Below are positions 11,653-19,319 of a stretch of 64,000 nucleotides of DNA, piece by piece; position 1 is the first letter of the stretch; every line of letters begins with the position of its first letter. The translations under genes were made by a program, and so were the position numbers. The notes below the pieces were generated by a model that did no database searches, was not told the DNA's origin, and was given only the letters and a program-made list of their open reading frames with translations. The stretch is taken from assembly GCF_023646285.1 (NCBI RefSeq), contig NZ_JAMOKX010000006.1:51007-115006 (forward strand). Direction: 5' to 3'. This stretch comes from Helicobacter colisuis. Lineage in GTDB: Bacteria > Campylobacterota > Campylobacteria > Campylobacterales > Helicobacteraceae.

Positions 11653-12288
11653 ATGAATATTACTTTATTAAGCTATACTAATTTAAACATTTGCTCTCAA
11701 GCGATTCGAACTTGTTGGCAAAGCTTTGATAAAAGTGATAATGGTGGTGAAAAAGATAGAGAACTCATTGATAGAGTAGGGAATAAATATAAACATTCTA
11801 GCACTTTAGAACACCTTAGTTATACTTTTTATGTTCAAGGTATTTCAAGAGCTTGTCTTCAAGAGTTAGCTAGACATAGAATGGCTTCTTTAAGTGTTAA
11901 GAGTAGTCGATATACATTAAAGGAATTAAAAGTAGAGGAAAGCTTTCTTCCTATAGATGAAACAAATTTACAAAGAGCAGAGAAATTTTTAGTTTTTACA
12001 GAAAATTTTCAAGTAAATGAATCTTCTATTAAAGCATTAGAAAATCTTAGGATTCTTTTAAAAGATAATATCAGTAATGATTTGGCAAAATTTGCAATGC
12101 CTGAATCTTACAAAACTGAATTAACTTGGAGTATTAATGCTAGAAGTTTGCAAAATTTCTTGCATTTAAGAAGTTCTAAAAGTGCATTATGGGAGATTAG
12201 GAATCTTGCTTTGGAAGTTTATAATCATATTCCTGAAGAACACAAGTTTATTTTTGAATCAATTTATAAAAACAAAGGAGAATTATGA
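11653..12288 (+). CDS. thyX: Flavin-dependent thymidylate synthase
   Basis: Makes dTMP from dUMP with FAD, NADPH and methylene-tetrahydrofolate; replaces ThyA in this lineage. The 211 residues contain the diagnostic RHR-x7-S motif at residues 74-84 (RHRMASLSVKS) followed by SRYT. An upstream LEHLSYTF segment and a downstream YKTELTWSINARSLQNFL segment with the FAD/dUMP-contacting arginines are also present. It lies between ruvC and the DsbA-like gene, overlapping the latter by four bases (ATGA), so the three form a short operon leading away from the origin. Confidence 0.95.
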   Translation: MNITLLSYTNLNICSQAIRTCWQSFDKSDNGGEKDRELIDRVGNKYKHSSTLEHLSYTFYVQGISRACLQELARHRMASLSVKSSRYTLKELKVEESFLPIDETNLQRAEKFLVFTENFQVNESSIKALENLRILLKDNISNDLAKFAMPESYKTELTWSINARSLQNFLHLRSSKSALWEIRNLALEVYNHIPEEHKFIFESIYKNKGEL

Positions 12289-12929
12289 AAATTTTTAAAC
12301 TTTGGTTGATTGGAATTTGTTTGTTTAGTTTGCAAGCTTTGGCAAATGATTTAAAAGAAAATGTGGATTATATTGTTTTAAAAAAACCCATTTCTAATAT
12401 GCAAAATAAGGTGATTGAAATTTTTAATATCGGTTGTCCGCATTGTGCATACTATAATACAAATTTTGTCCCTAATCTTTTAGAATTTTTACCAGAAAAT
12501 GTAGAGTTTTTACCTTATCATGTGGCAGCTGCGATTCCAATTCATGAAGAAACTTCTAATATTTTAGTTGTGGCATTGACAAAAGATAAGGAAAAAGGTT
12601 TAGAATTAAAAGACAATGATTCTATGTATAAAAAAGTATTAAATCATTATTTTAATGCCATCCATAAAGAAAGGAAAAATTGGTCAAATAGACAAGAATT
12701 TTTAAAAGAGGGTTTAGAAATACTAGGAATTTCTGAAATAGAATATAAAGAGACTTTAAAAACTAAAAATTCTAAAGAAGCTTTAAAGCAATGGCAAAGT
12801 ATGTTAGAATATACAGAGATTCAAGGAGTTCCAAGTTTTGTTATCAATGGAAAATATATGATTTTATCTAGTGGGATAAAGGGCGTGGAAGATTTTATTT
12901 ATAAAGTTGATTATTTACTTACAAAATAA
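12285..12929 (+). CDS. DsbA-like thiol:disulfide oxidoreductase
   Basis: Periplasmic thioredoxin-fold oxidase for disulfide bond formation. A signal peptide spans residues 1-20 (cleavage after ALA). The active site is CPHC at Cys51 and Cys54, the classic DsbA dipeptide, and the cis-proline loop is GVPSFVING near residue 185. A helical insertion lies between. The 214-residue length is that of DsbA. The start ATG overlaps the thyX stop by four bases. A separate DsbC-like protein is encoded at 39.8 kb. Whether this is the main DsbA or a specialised paralogue cannot be told here. Confidence 0.9.
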   Translation: MKIFKLWLIGICLFSLQALANDLKENVDYIVLKKPISNMQNKVIEIFNIGCPHCAYYNTNFVPNLLEFLPENVEFLPYHVAAAIPIHEETSNILVVALTKDKEKGLELKDNDSMYKKVLNHYFNAIHKERKNWSNRQEFLKEGLEILGISEIEYKETLKTKNSKEALKQWQSMLEYTEIQGVPSFVINGKYMILSSGIKGVEDFIYKVDYLLTK

Positions 12930-12954
12930 CTAAATTTAAAAATTTAGTTATTTT
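12925..12954. terminator. Inverted repeat between convergent dsbA-like and queH genes
   Basis: A 13-base inverted repeat (12925-12937 and 12940-12952) spans the stop codon of the DsbA-like gene and lies 16 bases from the end of the opposing queH gene. The stem is AT-rich and the following T-run short (TT on the plus side, TTTT on the minus side), so a bidirectional terminator is plausible but weak. Confidence 0.45.
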
Positions 12955-12969
12955 AAAAATTCTTAGAAT

Positions 12970-14079
12970 CTAATCTATAAAATCTTCTATAATTTCTTCT
13001 TGTAAAACAAATTGAATTTCTAAATTAAATTCCCCAGTAATTTTTTCTTTGATAATAAGAATAGGGGAAGTTAAAAATCCTTGTGGATATATTTTTTGTC
13101 GTAGGGATAATTGATAGGATTCATCTAAACCATTTTTTAGGAGCGATTCAAAATTATCTTGTTGAATAAATTCTTTAAATTTTTCAAATTCTAAAAATAA
13201 AATTCCTTCTTTTGAAGCATAGCCAATTCCATCTTTCCAAAATACAATTTTTGCTTTTGTGGGTTTATTAATTATAGAGTGATTACAAATAAAGCTAGGA
13301 ATAGTTTTTGAATCTTGGGTTAAGATTCCTTTAAGAAGACAATATTTTTGAACTTTTCTTTTGATAATGTTATAGGGTTTATTATTATTTTCTAAAGATT
13401 CTCGTATTTGAAAATTTCTTAGGCGCAAAAGAGGAAGATTTCTAGAATCTTTTGGGAGATTGAGTGCAGAAACAAGCTCTAATGGAATCTTTTGAGCTTT
13501 TTCTCGTTGCTTAGTGAGTGCAAAGAGGCAACCACAATAATTTTGGCGGTAAAGATTAGCTTCTTTGGCAAGTTCATTTTGAATTTTAGTTCCGCCATTT
13601 CCTCTCACATCAATGGGTAGAAAATCAAGTGAATGTTTTTTCGCCATTATTTCACCTTGTGAAAAGAGTTCATTTTGAGATTTCATAGGACTTGCAAGTA
13701 GAGTAGTAGTGAATTCCACACAATGCGTTTCTTTTGCAATTTGTGCTGTTCTCTCTAAACGATAATCAAAGCAATATGAACATCGTTCACCTTTTTCTGG
13801 CTCATCTTCTAATCCTCTTGTGCCACAAAGCCACGAATCTAAATCATATTCCCCTTCAATTAATGGAATTTTTAACATTTCACAGCTTCTTTTGACATCA
13901 TTAAGACGCATAAGATATTCTTCATAGGGATGAATATTAGGATTATAAAAAAAGCCACAAAATTGTTTTTGTGGGTAGAGTTTTTGAAGTTGGGTTAGAA
14001 AATGATGACTATCCACGCTGCAACAAATATGCACTAAAGTAGTCTTTTGATTTGAAAAATTGTGGGGAATTTGAGACAT
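12970..14079 (-). CDS. queH: Epoxyqueuosine reductase QueH
   Basis: Last step of queuosine formation in tRNA: reduces epoxyqueuosine to queuosine, in place of the unrelated QueG. The 369-residue protein starts with the adenine-nucleotide-hydrolase-like HICCSVDS segment (Cys19-Cys20). It carries CSYCFDYRL near residue 105 and YCGC near 182, the cysteines proposed to hold the metal/Fe-S centre of the DUF208/QueH family. The C-terminal 150 residues are longer than in minimal QueH, as is usual in Helicobacter. With queF at 1.7 kb this supports a de novo queuosine pathway. Next on the same strand is the 30-residue microprotein and rlmN. Confidence 0.88.
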   Translation of the reverse strand: MSQIPHNFSNQKTTLVHICCSVDSHHFLTQLQKLYPQKQFCGFFYNPNIHPYEEYLMRLNDVKRSCEMLKIPLIEGEYDLDSWLCGTRGLEDEPEKGERCSYCFDYRLERTAQIAKETHCVEFTTTLLASPMKSQNELFSQGEIMAKKHSLDFLPIDVRGNGGTKIQNELAKEANLYRQNYCGCLFALTKQREKAQKIPLELVSALNLPKDSRNLPLLRLRNFQIRESLENNNKPYNIIKRKVQKYCLLKGILTQDSKTIPSFICNHSIINKPTKAKIVFWKDGIGYASKEGILFLEFEKFKEFIQQDNFESLLKNGLDESYQLSLRQKIYPQGFLTSPILIIKEKITGEFNLEIQFVLQEEIIEDFID

Positions 14080-14100
14080 TATAAACCTTTGAATCTTTGA

Positions 14101-14193
14101 TTATTTTTTGTAAGCATAATACAAAAAAGCACCCATGCCGATGATGAAAACAATAATCAAAAAAACAAGTAAAATAATATCCAAACTAGGCAT
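14101..14193 (-). CDS. 30-residue single-pass membrane microprotein
   Basis: A short frame beginning ATG at 14193 encodes [20 protein letters not shown] and ten more residues ending in YYAYKK. That is one uninterrupted hydrophobic helix with an acidic N-side (Asp5) and a lysine C-tail, so probably an inner-membrane peptide. The start lies inside the last codons of rlmN, overlapping it by eight bases, and AAGGAA sits seven bases upstream, an ideal ribosome-binding site. It fills most of the rlmN-queH gap. I do not recognise the family; membrane regulators or subunits of this size exist, but no function is claimed. Confidence 0.6.
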   Translation of the reverse strand: MPSLDIILLVFLIIVFIIGMGAFLYYAYKK

Positions 14194-15226
14194 TTGCAAT
14201 TTCCTTTTCTCTTAATTGTCCGCAAGCAGCGCTAATATCTAAGCCTTTAGATTCACGAATCGTGCATAAAAGTCCTTTTTTGAGTAAAAATTCTCTAAAA
14301 GCTTCAACTTTTTCTTTACTTGGTCGTTTGTAAGGACTTCCTTCGTGAGGATTAAAATAAATGAGATTGACTTTAGCTTTGATTTTATTAAGAAGTGCTA
14401 CAAGTTTTTTAGCACATTCTAAACTATCATTGATTCCATCAATCATTAGATATTCAAACATTACTCTTTTGCGTGAATCAATAGGAAAAGCTGCCACTTC
14501 ATCAATAATATTTTGAATATTATAGGCTTTGTTAATAGGCATTAATTTCGTGCGGAGTTCATCATCAACTGCATGGAGTGATATGGCTAGCTGCACTCCT
14601 AAATCTAATGCTCCAAGTTTTTTGATTTTAGGTGCAATTCCACTTGTAGAGATAGTTTGCCTTCTGCGAGAAATGCTTAATCCATCAAGTTCTGATAAGA
14701 TTTGAATACATTTTGTAACATTTTCTAAATTATCAAGTGGTTCGCCCATTCCCATATACACTATATTTACAGCCTTATTATTTGGGATATTTTGATCTTT
14801 TTTGATAGCAAAAACTTGATACACCATTTCTCCTGCACTAAGGTTCCTTACAAATCCACCTTTAGCCGTAAGACAGAAACTACAACCCACTTTGCAACCC
14901 ACTTGAGATGAAAGACAAAGTGTAAATTTATCTTCTTTCATTTTTAAAAAAACAGCTTCATAAGTGAGATTATCAGCGGTTTTAAAAAGATATTTCACAC
15001 TACCATCGCTACTTTGTTCTTTTCTTGCGATTTCTACTGCATTGCTTGTAAAATTTTCTTTTAAAAATTCACGCAAATTTTTTGGGAGATTTTCCATTTG
15101 ATTAAAATCATTTTCATAATGAACATAAAGCCAATGGTAGATTTGTTTGGCTCGGAATTTTGGAAAATCTTTTAGAGAATCACTTAAAGAATCTAGCGTG
15201 AATCCAAAGATATTTTGTTTATCCAT
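14186..15226 (-). CDS. rlmN: Dual-specificity 23S rRNA m2A2503 / tRNA m2A37 methyltransferase RlmN
   Basis: Radical SAM enzyme methylating C2 of A2503 in 23S rRNA and A37 of some tRNAs. The 346-residue length fits. The [4Fe-4S] motif CxxxCxxC is at Cys111, Cys115 and Cys118 (CKVGCSFC). GEPLDN, SAM-contacting SLHAV and the C-terminal catalytic cysteine in SAACGQLRE (near residue 336) are all present. Its N-terminus overlaps the preceding phosphorylase-like gene by eight bases, and its C-terminus overlaps the downstream microprotein, so these genes are coupled. Confidence 0.96.
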   Translation of the reverse strand: MDKQNIFGFTLDSLSDSLKDFPKFRAKQIYHWLYVHYENDFNQMENLPKNLREFLKENFTSNAVEIARKEQSSDGSVKYLFKTADNLTYEAVFLKMKEDKFTLCLSSQVGCKVGCSFCLTAKGGFVRNLSAGEMVYQVFAIKKDQNIPNNKAVNIVYMGMGEPLDNLENVTKCIQILSELDGLSISRRRQTISTSGIAPKIKKLGALDLGVQLAISLHAVDDELRTKLMPINKAYNIQNIIDEVAAFPIDSRKRVMFEYLMIDGINDSLECAKKLVALLNKIKAKVNLIYFNPHEGSPYKRPSKEKVEAFREFLLKKGLLCTIRESKGLDISAACGQLREKEIANA

Positions 15227-15761
15227 TTTTTCTTGTCCTAATATAATCTTCTAAATTTTGCATCGCTTTTTTATGGTTAGAAAAAAATTCTTTTTGACTT
15301 TCTTTGTGAATATGATTTGTGCTACAAAAGATTCCTAAAGCGGGTATTTCATAATGTTTTGCAACTTGCAATACACTAAAAAATTCCATATTTTCGTATA
15401 AGATTCCAAGTTTTGTTAGTTTTTGCGCAAGACTAGAATTAGTCGTAATATAATTACTGGAATTAACAATATTTTTTAATGTTTCATGTGAAACATTTTC
15501 TAAAGAAATACAATTATCTAAGGGAGTATAAGAATCTTGCTGCAAAAAAGAAAGCTCAATATTAGTCGCACTTTGTGATTCAAAGATTTCTAATAAGGGT
15601 TTGGAATCATCATAACATCCACAAGTTCCTACAAAAACTATTTCATTTGGTTTTTCATAAAAAATAAGTTGTGTGAGATTCATTGCACTTTCTATGAGAC
15701 CAACCCCAATACTTTTAGCAAAAGAAAAACTTTCAATTTTTCCAGCACAGCAAATCATCAT
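15219..15761 (-). CDS. Purine nucleoside phosphorylase-like protein
   Basis: A 180-residue protein whose strand pattern recalls the nucleoside phosphorylase / nucleosidase fold. It starts [21 protein letters not shown], continues with [12 protein letters not shown] (compare the GTCG/GSAG phosphate-loop strand of PNPs) near residue 40, and later has [21 protein letters not shown], like the MExxA substrate motif region. It is shorter than typical PNP or MTA/SAH nucleosidase (about 230 residues), so it may be a divergent or reduced member. It sits between an S4 RNA-binding gene and rlmN. The assignment is moderate; the substrate is unknown. Confidence 0.55.
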   Translation of the reverse strand: MMICCAGKIESFSFAKSIGVGLIESAMNLTQLIFYEKPNEIVFVGTCGCYDDSKPLLEIFESQSATNIELSFLQQDSYTPLDNCISLENVSHETLKNIVNSSNYITTNSSLAQKLTKLGILYENMEFFSVLQVAKHYEIPALGIFCSTNHIHKESQKEFFSNHKKAMQNLEDYIRTRKNG

Positions 15762-15767
15762 AAAGCC

Positions 15768-16019
15768 TTATTTAATAATTTCTTTATAATACAAATGAGA
15801 TTCATCTTTTTTGATTGTTTTTTGAGTGGGAATCTGTAAAACTTCAAAGAATCTTGATTTTTCTAAAAAGGCAATTTCAATAATATCTCCCACTTTCACA
15901 TCTCGACTTGCTTTGACGCTAATTCCAGCGATTTTGACAACTCCATTTTCAATCATATCTTGAGCAATAGTGCGTCTTTTTGTAATATTAACAGCATTTA
16001 GGAATTTATCGATTCTCAT
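15768..16019 (-). CDS. S4-domain RNA-binding protein (RqcP/Hsp15-like)
   Basis: An 83-residue protein consisting almost entirely of one S4 domain: MRIDKFLNAVNITKRRT at the N-terminus, then the ARD/ENGxVxINGx-like stretch ENGVVKIAGISVKASRDV and KVGDIIEI. Family members bind 50S subunits carrying stalled nascent chains (Hsp15, RqcP) or rRNA. It is the first gene of the leftward run that includes the phosphorylase-like gene and rlmN, with six bases between it and the next. Divergent from argG across a 92-base promoter region. Confidence 0.85.
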   Translation of the reverse strand: MRIDKFLNAVNITKRRTIAQDMIENGVVKIAGISVKASRDVKVGDIIEIAFLEKSRFFEVLQIPTQKTIKKDESHLYYKEIIK

Positions 16020-16081
16020 TAGTTTAAGCCTAAAAATTTTTGTGAGTATTGTATCTAAAACTATATTAATTTATCATACTA

Positions 16082-16087
16082 TATAAT
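16082..16087 (+). promoter_or_regulatory. -10 box and ribosome-binding site of argG
   Basis: TATAAT occupies 16082-16087, about 24 bases before the argG ATG, and AGGAG at 16101-16105 is a strong ribosome-binding site. The box is well placed for a short leader. The same 92-base region must also hold the promoter of the divergent S4-domain gene, which I cannot pinpoint. Confidence 0.5.
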
Positions 16088-16111
16088 TGTAAAAATTAAA
16101 AGGAGTAAATT

Positions 16112-17326
16112 ATGGAAAAAACAAAAGACATTAAAAAAGTAGTATTAGCATATAGCGGTGGGCTTGATACAAGCGTGATTCTCAAATGGCTTGGGGATAC
16201 TTATAATTGTGAAGTGGTAACCTTTACAGCAGACATTGGGCAAGGCGAAGAAGTAGAACCTGCACGAGCAAAAGCCTTGAAATTAGGCATAAAACCGCAA
16301 AATATTTTTATTGATGATTTGCGTGAAGAATTTATACGCGATTTTGTATTTCCTATGTTTAGGGCAAATACAATCTATGAAGGAGAATATCTCCTTGGCA
16401 CGAGCATCGCAAGACCACTTATTGCTAAGCGACTTGTAGAGATCGCTAGAGAAGTGGGCGCTGATGCCATAGCACACGGCGCAACTGGCAAGGGCAATGA
16501 CCAAGTGCGATTTGAGCTTGGAGCTTATGCGCTAAATCCTGATATAAAAGTCATCGCGCCTTGGAGAGAGTGGGATTTAAATAGTCGCGAAAAATTACTT
16601 GCTTACGCAGAATCTGCAGGCATTGAGATTGAAAAAAAGCAAAATAAATCGCCTTATTCAATGGACGCAAATCTCTTGCATATAAGCTATGAAGGACAGA
16701 TTCTAGAAGATCCAAATGTTGCACCTGAAGAGGATATGTGGCGATGGAGTGTAAGCCCCAAAAATGCCCCTGATAACCCAACTATCATTACCATTAGTTT
16801 TGAAAAAGGCGATGGCGTAGCAATCAATGGCGAGAAGCTAAGCCCTGCAGAGTTTTGGGCGAAACTGAATAAGCTTGGCGGAGAGAATGGCATTGGGCGA
16901 CTTGATTTGGTAGAAAATCGCTATGTGGGTATGAAATCGCGTGGGTGCTATGAAACTCCGGGTGGAACAATCTATCTAAAAGCACATCGTGCTATAGAAT
17001 CTCTATGTCTTGATAGAGAAGCGGCACACCTAAAAGATTCGATAATGCCAAAATATGCCGAGCTTATTTATAATGGCTATTGGTTTAGCCCAGAGCGTGA
17101 GGCGTTGCAAGCATTGATTGATAAGACACAAGAAAAAGTCGAGGGTGTCGTGAGGCTAGAGCTATATAAAGGCAATGTAACCGTGTTAGGTAGAGAATCC
17201 AAAAACTCTCTCTTTAATGCGGCTTATAGTACCTTTGAAGAAGATTCTGTATATAACCAAAAAGATGCCGCAGGATTTATTAAGCTCAATGCACTAAGAT
17301 TTATCATCGCAGGGAAAGCAAAGTAG
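16112..17326 (+). CDS. argG: Argininosuccinate synthase
   Basis: Joins citrulline and aspartate with ATP to give argininosuccinate, the penultimate step of arginine synthesis. The 404 residues are full length. The N-type ATP pyrophosphatase P-loop [11 protein letters not shown] is near residues 14-24, with [14 protein letters not shown] near 120 and [16 protein letters not shown] near 190. Base composition is strikingly different from its surroundings: three 60-base rows I counted (from 16441, 16801 and 16921) are 58, 52 and 45 percent G+C, against 37 percent in the one row counted in thyX. This suggests acquisition from a less AT-rich relative. argH is not in the window. A restriction-modification pair begins 20 bases downstream. 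Confidence 0.97.
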   Translation: MEKTKDIKKVVLAYSGGLDTSVILKWLGDTYNCEVVTFTADIGQGEEVEPARAKALKLGIKPQNIFIDDLREEFIRDFVFPMFRANTIYEGEYLLGTSIARPLIAKRLVEIAREVGADAIAHGATGKGNDQVRFELGAYALNPDIKVIAPWREWDLNSREKLLAYAESAGIEIEKKQNKSPYSMDANLLHISYEGQILEDPNVAPEEDMWRWSVSPKNAPDNPTIITISFEKGDGVAINGEKLSPAEFWAKLNKLGGENGIGRLDLVENRYVGMKSRGCYETPGGTIYLKAHRAIESLCLDREAAHLKDSIMPKYAELIYNGYWFSPEREALQALIDKTQEKVEGVVRLELYKGNVTVLGRESKNSLFNAAYSTFEEDSVYNQKDAAGFIKLNALRFIIAGKAK

Positions 17327-17346
17327 AAATTAAAATGTAAAAACAT

Positions 17347-18384
17347 TTGAATAAAATTGACACAATAAATCTTGGTTCATATTATACACCAAGATTTATT
17401 GTTGAGATTGCCTATCAAATACTAGAGAGCAAAATTGAGAATCTGAATAATTTTTTATTTTTTGATAGCTCTTGCGGTTATGGAGATTTTTTTGTTAAAA
17501 AGTATAAATATTTGGGGGCTGATATTGATGAAGCTGCATTAAAAAAAGTGGATCAATCTATAAAAACTATCAATACAAATTCACTCTTAAATGTTTCTCG
17601 AGCAAAATTCAATATTGATGAAAATCAAAATTTAATCATCATAGGAAATCCTCCCTATAACGATAAAACTTCAATAGTGAATAATTCCATAAAAAAAGAA
17701 GTGTTCAAAATGGATTCTAAATTAGTACATAGAGATTTAGGAATCTCATTTTTGCGTTCATTTGCAATCCTTAAAGCAAAATATGTTTGTGTCTTACACC
17801 CTCTTTCTTATTTGATTAAGCAGGCAAATTTTAATGCTTTATTTGATTTTAAAAGTAATTATAGACTTCTTGATTGTTTAGTCATTAGCTCTGCATTTTT
17901 TACAAACTCAAAAACATTTTTTCCTATCGCTATTGCATTATATGAAAAAAACAATAAGGGAATGGATTTTAATTTTATTAAAAATTATGAGTTTAAAACT
18001 TATGAAGGACAAACTTTTGTGTTAAATAAATTTGATTTTATAGGTAATTATATTACAAAATATCCAAATCCAAAGGATTCCAGAAAAGAGGTGGCATATT
18101 TTCATACAATGCGTGACATCAATGCACTCAAACGAAATGCCACATTTATGCCAAATTACAATTCAAATACCATTAGGGTATTTAGTGAGAATTTAAAATA
18201 TTACTACTATGTCCACCATTTTAAAAAATTTGCAAAAGACTTGCCCTATTATTTTGGCAATTTAGATGTTTTTATTAATCACAAAGAGTTTATAAAAATT
18301 GAAAAAGACTTTTTAAGTTTGGATAATAATTCCAGTATTAAAAATTATTTTAATAGGTTATTTAAGGAGTATGGATGTGCTTAA
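17347..18384 (+). CDS. Type II N6-adenine DNA methyltransferase
   Basis: A 345-residue DNA methyltransferase with motif order X-I-IV, i.e. the gamma class. Motif X is SYYTP (11-15), motif I is DSSCGYGDF (40-48) binding S-adenosylmethionine, an acidic residue is in GADID (57-61), and the catalytic NPPY is at 101-104. The remainder should carry target recognition; the site cannot be read from sequence. The only possible start is a TTG at 17347 (an in-frame stop precedes it), with no clear ribosome-binding site. Its last codons overlap the next gene, the usual arrangement of a restriction-modification pair. Its A+T-rich composition contrasts with argG just before it. Confidence 0.85.
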   Translation: MNKIDTINLGSYYTPRFIVEIAYQILESKIENLNNFLFFDSSCGYGDFFVKKYKYLGADIDEAALKKVDQSIKTINTNSLLNVSRAKFNIDENQNLIIIGNPPYNDKTSIVNNSIKKEVFKMDSKLVHRDLGISFLRSFAILKAKYVCVLHPLSYLIKQANFNALFDFKSNYRLLDCLVISSAFFTNSKTFFPIAIALYEKNNKGMDFNFIKNYEFKTYEGQTFVLNKFDFIGNYITKYPNPKDSRKEVAYFHTMRDINALKRNATFMPNYNSNTIRVFSENLKYYYYVHHFKKFAKDLPYYFGNLDVFINHKEFIKIEKDFLSLDNNSSIKNYFNRLFKEYGCA

Positions 18385-18743
18385 GGTATGAGTTTCCATT
18401 AAGCAAAGCAACGGGCAAGATTCGCATTAAAGAGAGATTGGCATTTAGTGATTATGGAATCCCGGTTCCTCCGACAAAAACAATCATTACACATAAGCAT
18501 TATATAGAATGGCAGATAGGTTATGATACATTGGTAGATAGTAATGAAGAGTATCATTTTATTGGTGCTAATGGAAAAAGAAAACAAATATATGAGTTAA
18601 GTGAATTTTTAGAATTTGGATTAAAGTGTAAGCTTATAGACCTCGAAGCGTTAAAAGTATTAAAATATGAAATTGAAAATAATAAGGATTTTATAGAATG
18701 TAGAGAAGCAATAACAAGAAGCAACTTACAAAAGAGACAATAA
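18375..18743 (+). pseudogene. Restriction endonuclease candidate, 5' part (frameshifted)
   Basis: Encodes 122 residues from an ATG overlapping the methyltransferase stop by ten bases. Position and tight overlap suggest the cognate restriction enzyme, but no PD-(D/E)xK or HNH motif is obvious and I do not recognise the family. The frame stops at 18741-18743. Shifting by one base at the run of four A (18730-18733) opens a frame that continues through a KETINNLTFLKSSVSYPLL segment into the next 114-residue frame without a stop. So this is probably the front part of one gene of about 240 residues, broken by loss of one A, unless ribosomal or polymerase slippage restores it. Confidence 0.55.
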
Positions 18744-18757
18744 ATAATTTAACTTTT

Positions 18758-19102
18758 TTGAAATCAAGTGTCAGCTATCCACTTTTAATTCATCAGTTTT
18801 CAAACAAAGACTTACTTTGTGAAATTATTATAAGAGAAAAACAATATGCGGTTGGTATTATGCCAATGCTCTACTTCTGTGTGGCATTAAGTAGCTTAAA
18901 GGATTCCAAGAATCAAAGTTTTGTTGGGAGATACATACAAAACAAAGAAAATGGTTATTTGGAGATAAATAAACAAAATATAGAAGTATTTATTCAAATG
19001 TTTAGAATCTTTGGAATGCTTAGCAAAACACATCAATATGATTGCTTGCAAATACTAAATTACTTGATAAAAATGAACGATAGAAATAATTCAAGATTGT
19101 AA
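18758..19102 (+). pseudogene. Restriction endonuclease candidate, 3' part (frameshifted)
   Basis: An open frame giving 114 residues from a TTG at 18758, but open without a start back to 18704, where it overlaps the end of the preceding frame. There is no ribosome-binding site before the TTG, which supports reading it as the displaced C-terminal part of the upstream gene rather than an independent one. Recognisable features are few: a hydrophobic IMPMLYFCVALSSL stretch and a helical C-terminus (KQNIEVFIQMFRIFGMLSKT). Function is inferred only from its place beside a DNA methyltransferase. Confidence 0.5.
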
Positions 19103-19131
19103 ATTGGTGTGAGTTATTTTATATAACCTTA

Positions 19132-19257
19132 TCAAGACTTTTTTATCTCATCACGCACAATTTGTGTGCTAATACTTTCAAAAAACTCTAAAAAATTAAT
19201 GTAATTTACTAATAAAAATTGATGAAATGTGTTTGCTTTAACAAAAGGTTTAATGGA
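19132..19257 (-). pseudogene. Possible remnant of a gene's 3' end
   Basis: On the minus strand, 41 sense codons run from just after an in-frame stop (TAA at 19260-19258) to a TGA at 19134-19132. They read as protein-like sequence (FHQFLLVNYINFLEFFESIS, then TQIVRDEIKKS). There is no start codon or ribosome-binding site. This looks like the tail of a decayed gene left beside the restriction-modification genes. I do not recognise the protein, and chance openness in AT-rich DNA cannot be excluded. Confidence 0.25.
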
Positions 19258-19288
19258 TTATATTTTGGAGACTAAAGGAAGAAGTTAA

Positions 19289-19302
19289 GGGGCAAAAGCC
19301 CC
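19289..19302 (-). terminator. Terminator hairpin downstream of icd
   Basis: GGGGC-AAAA-GCCCC (19289-19302) is a compact GC-rich hairpin in an AT-rich stretch, 18 bases past the icd stop on the minus strand. On that strand it is followed by TTAACTTCTTCC, a moderately T-rich tail. It is the clearest intrinsic-terminator-like structure in the left half of the window. Confidence 0.6.
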
Positions 19303-19319
19303 CCAAAAGTCCTAAAGGC

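Noticed and set aside
18730..18740. Programmed -1 ribosomal frameshift joining the restriction gene halves
   Set aside because: The AAAAG site could slip, but there is no strong heptamer and no clear downstream stimulatory structure; a plain indel is simpler.
17347..19257. Prophage or transposon origin of the accessory patch
   Set aside because: No integrase, transposase, terminal repeats or tRNA attachment site was seen.
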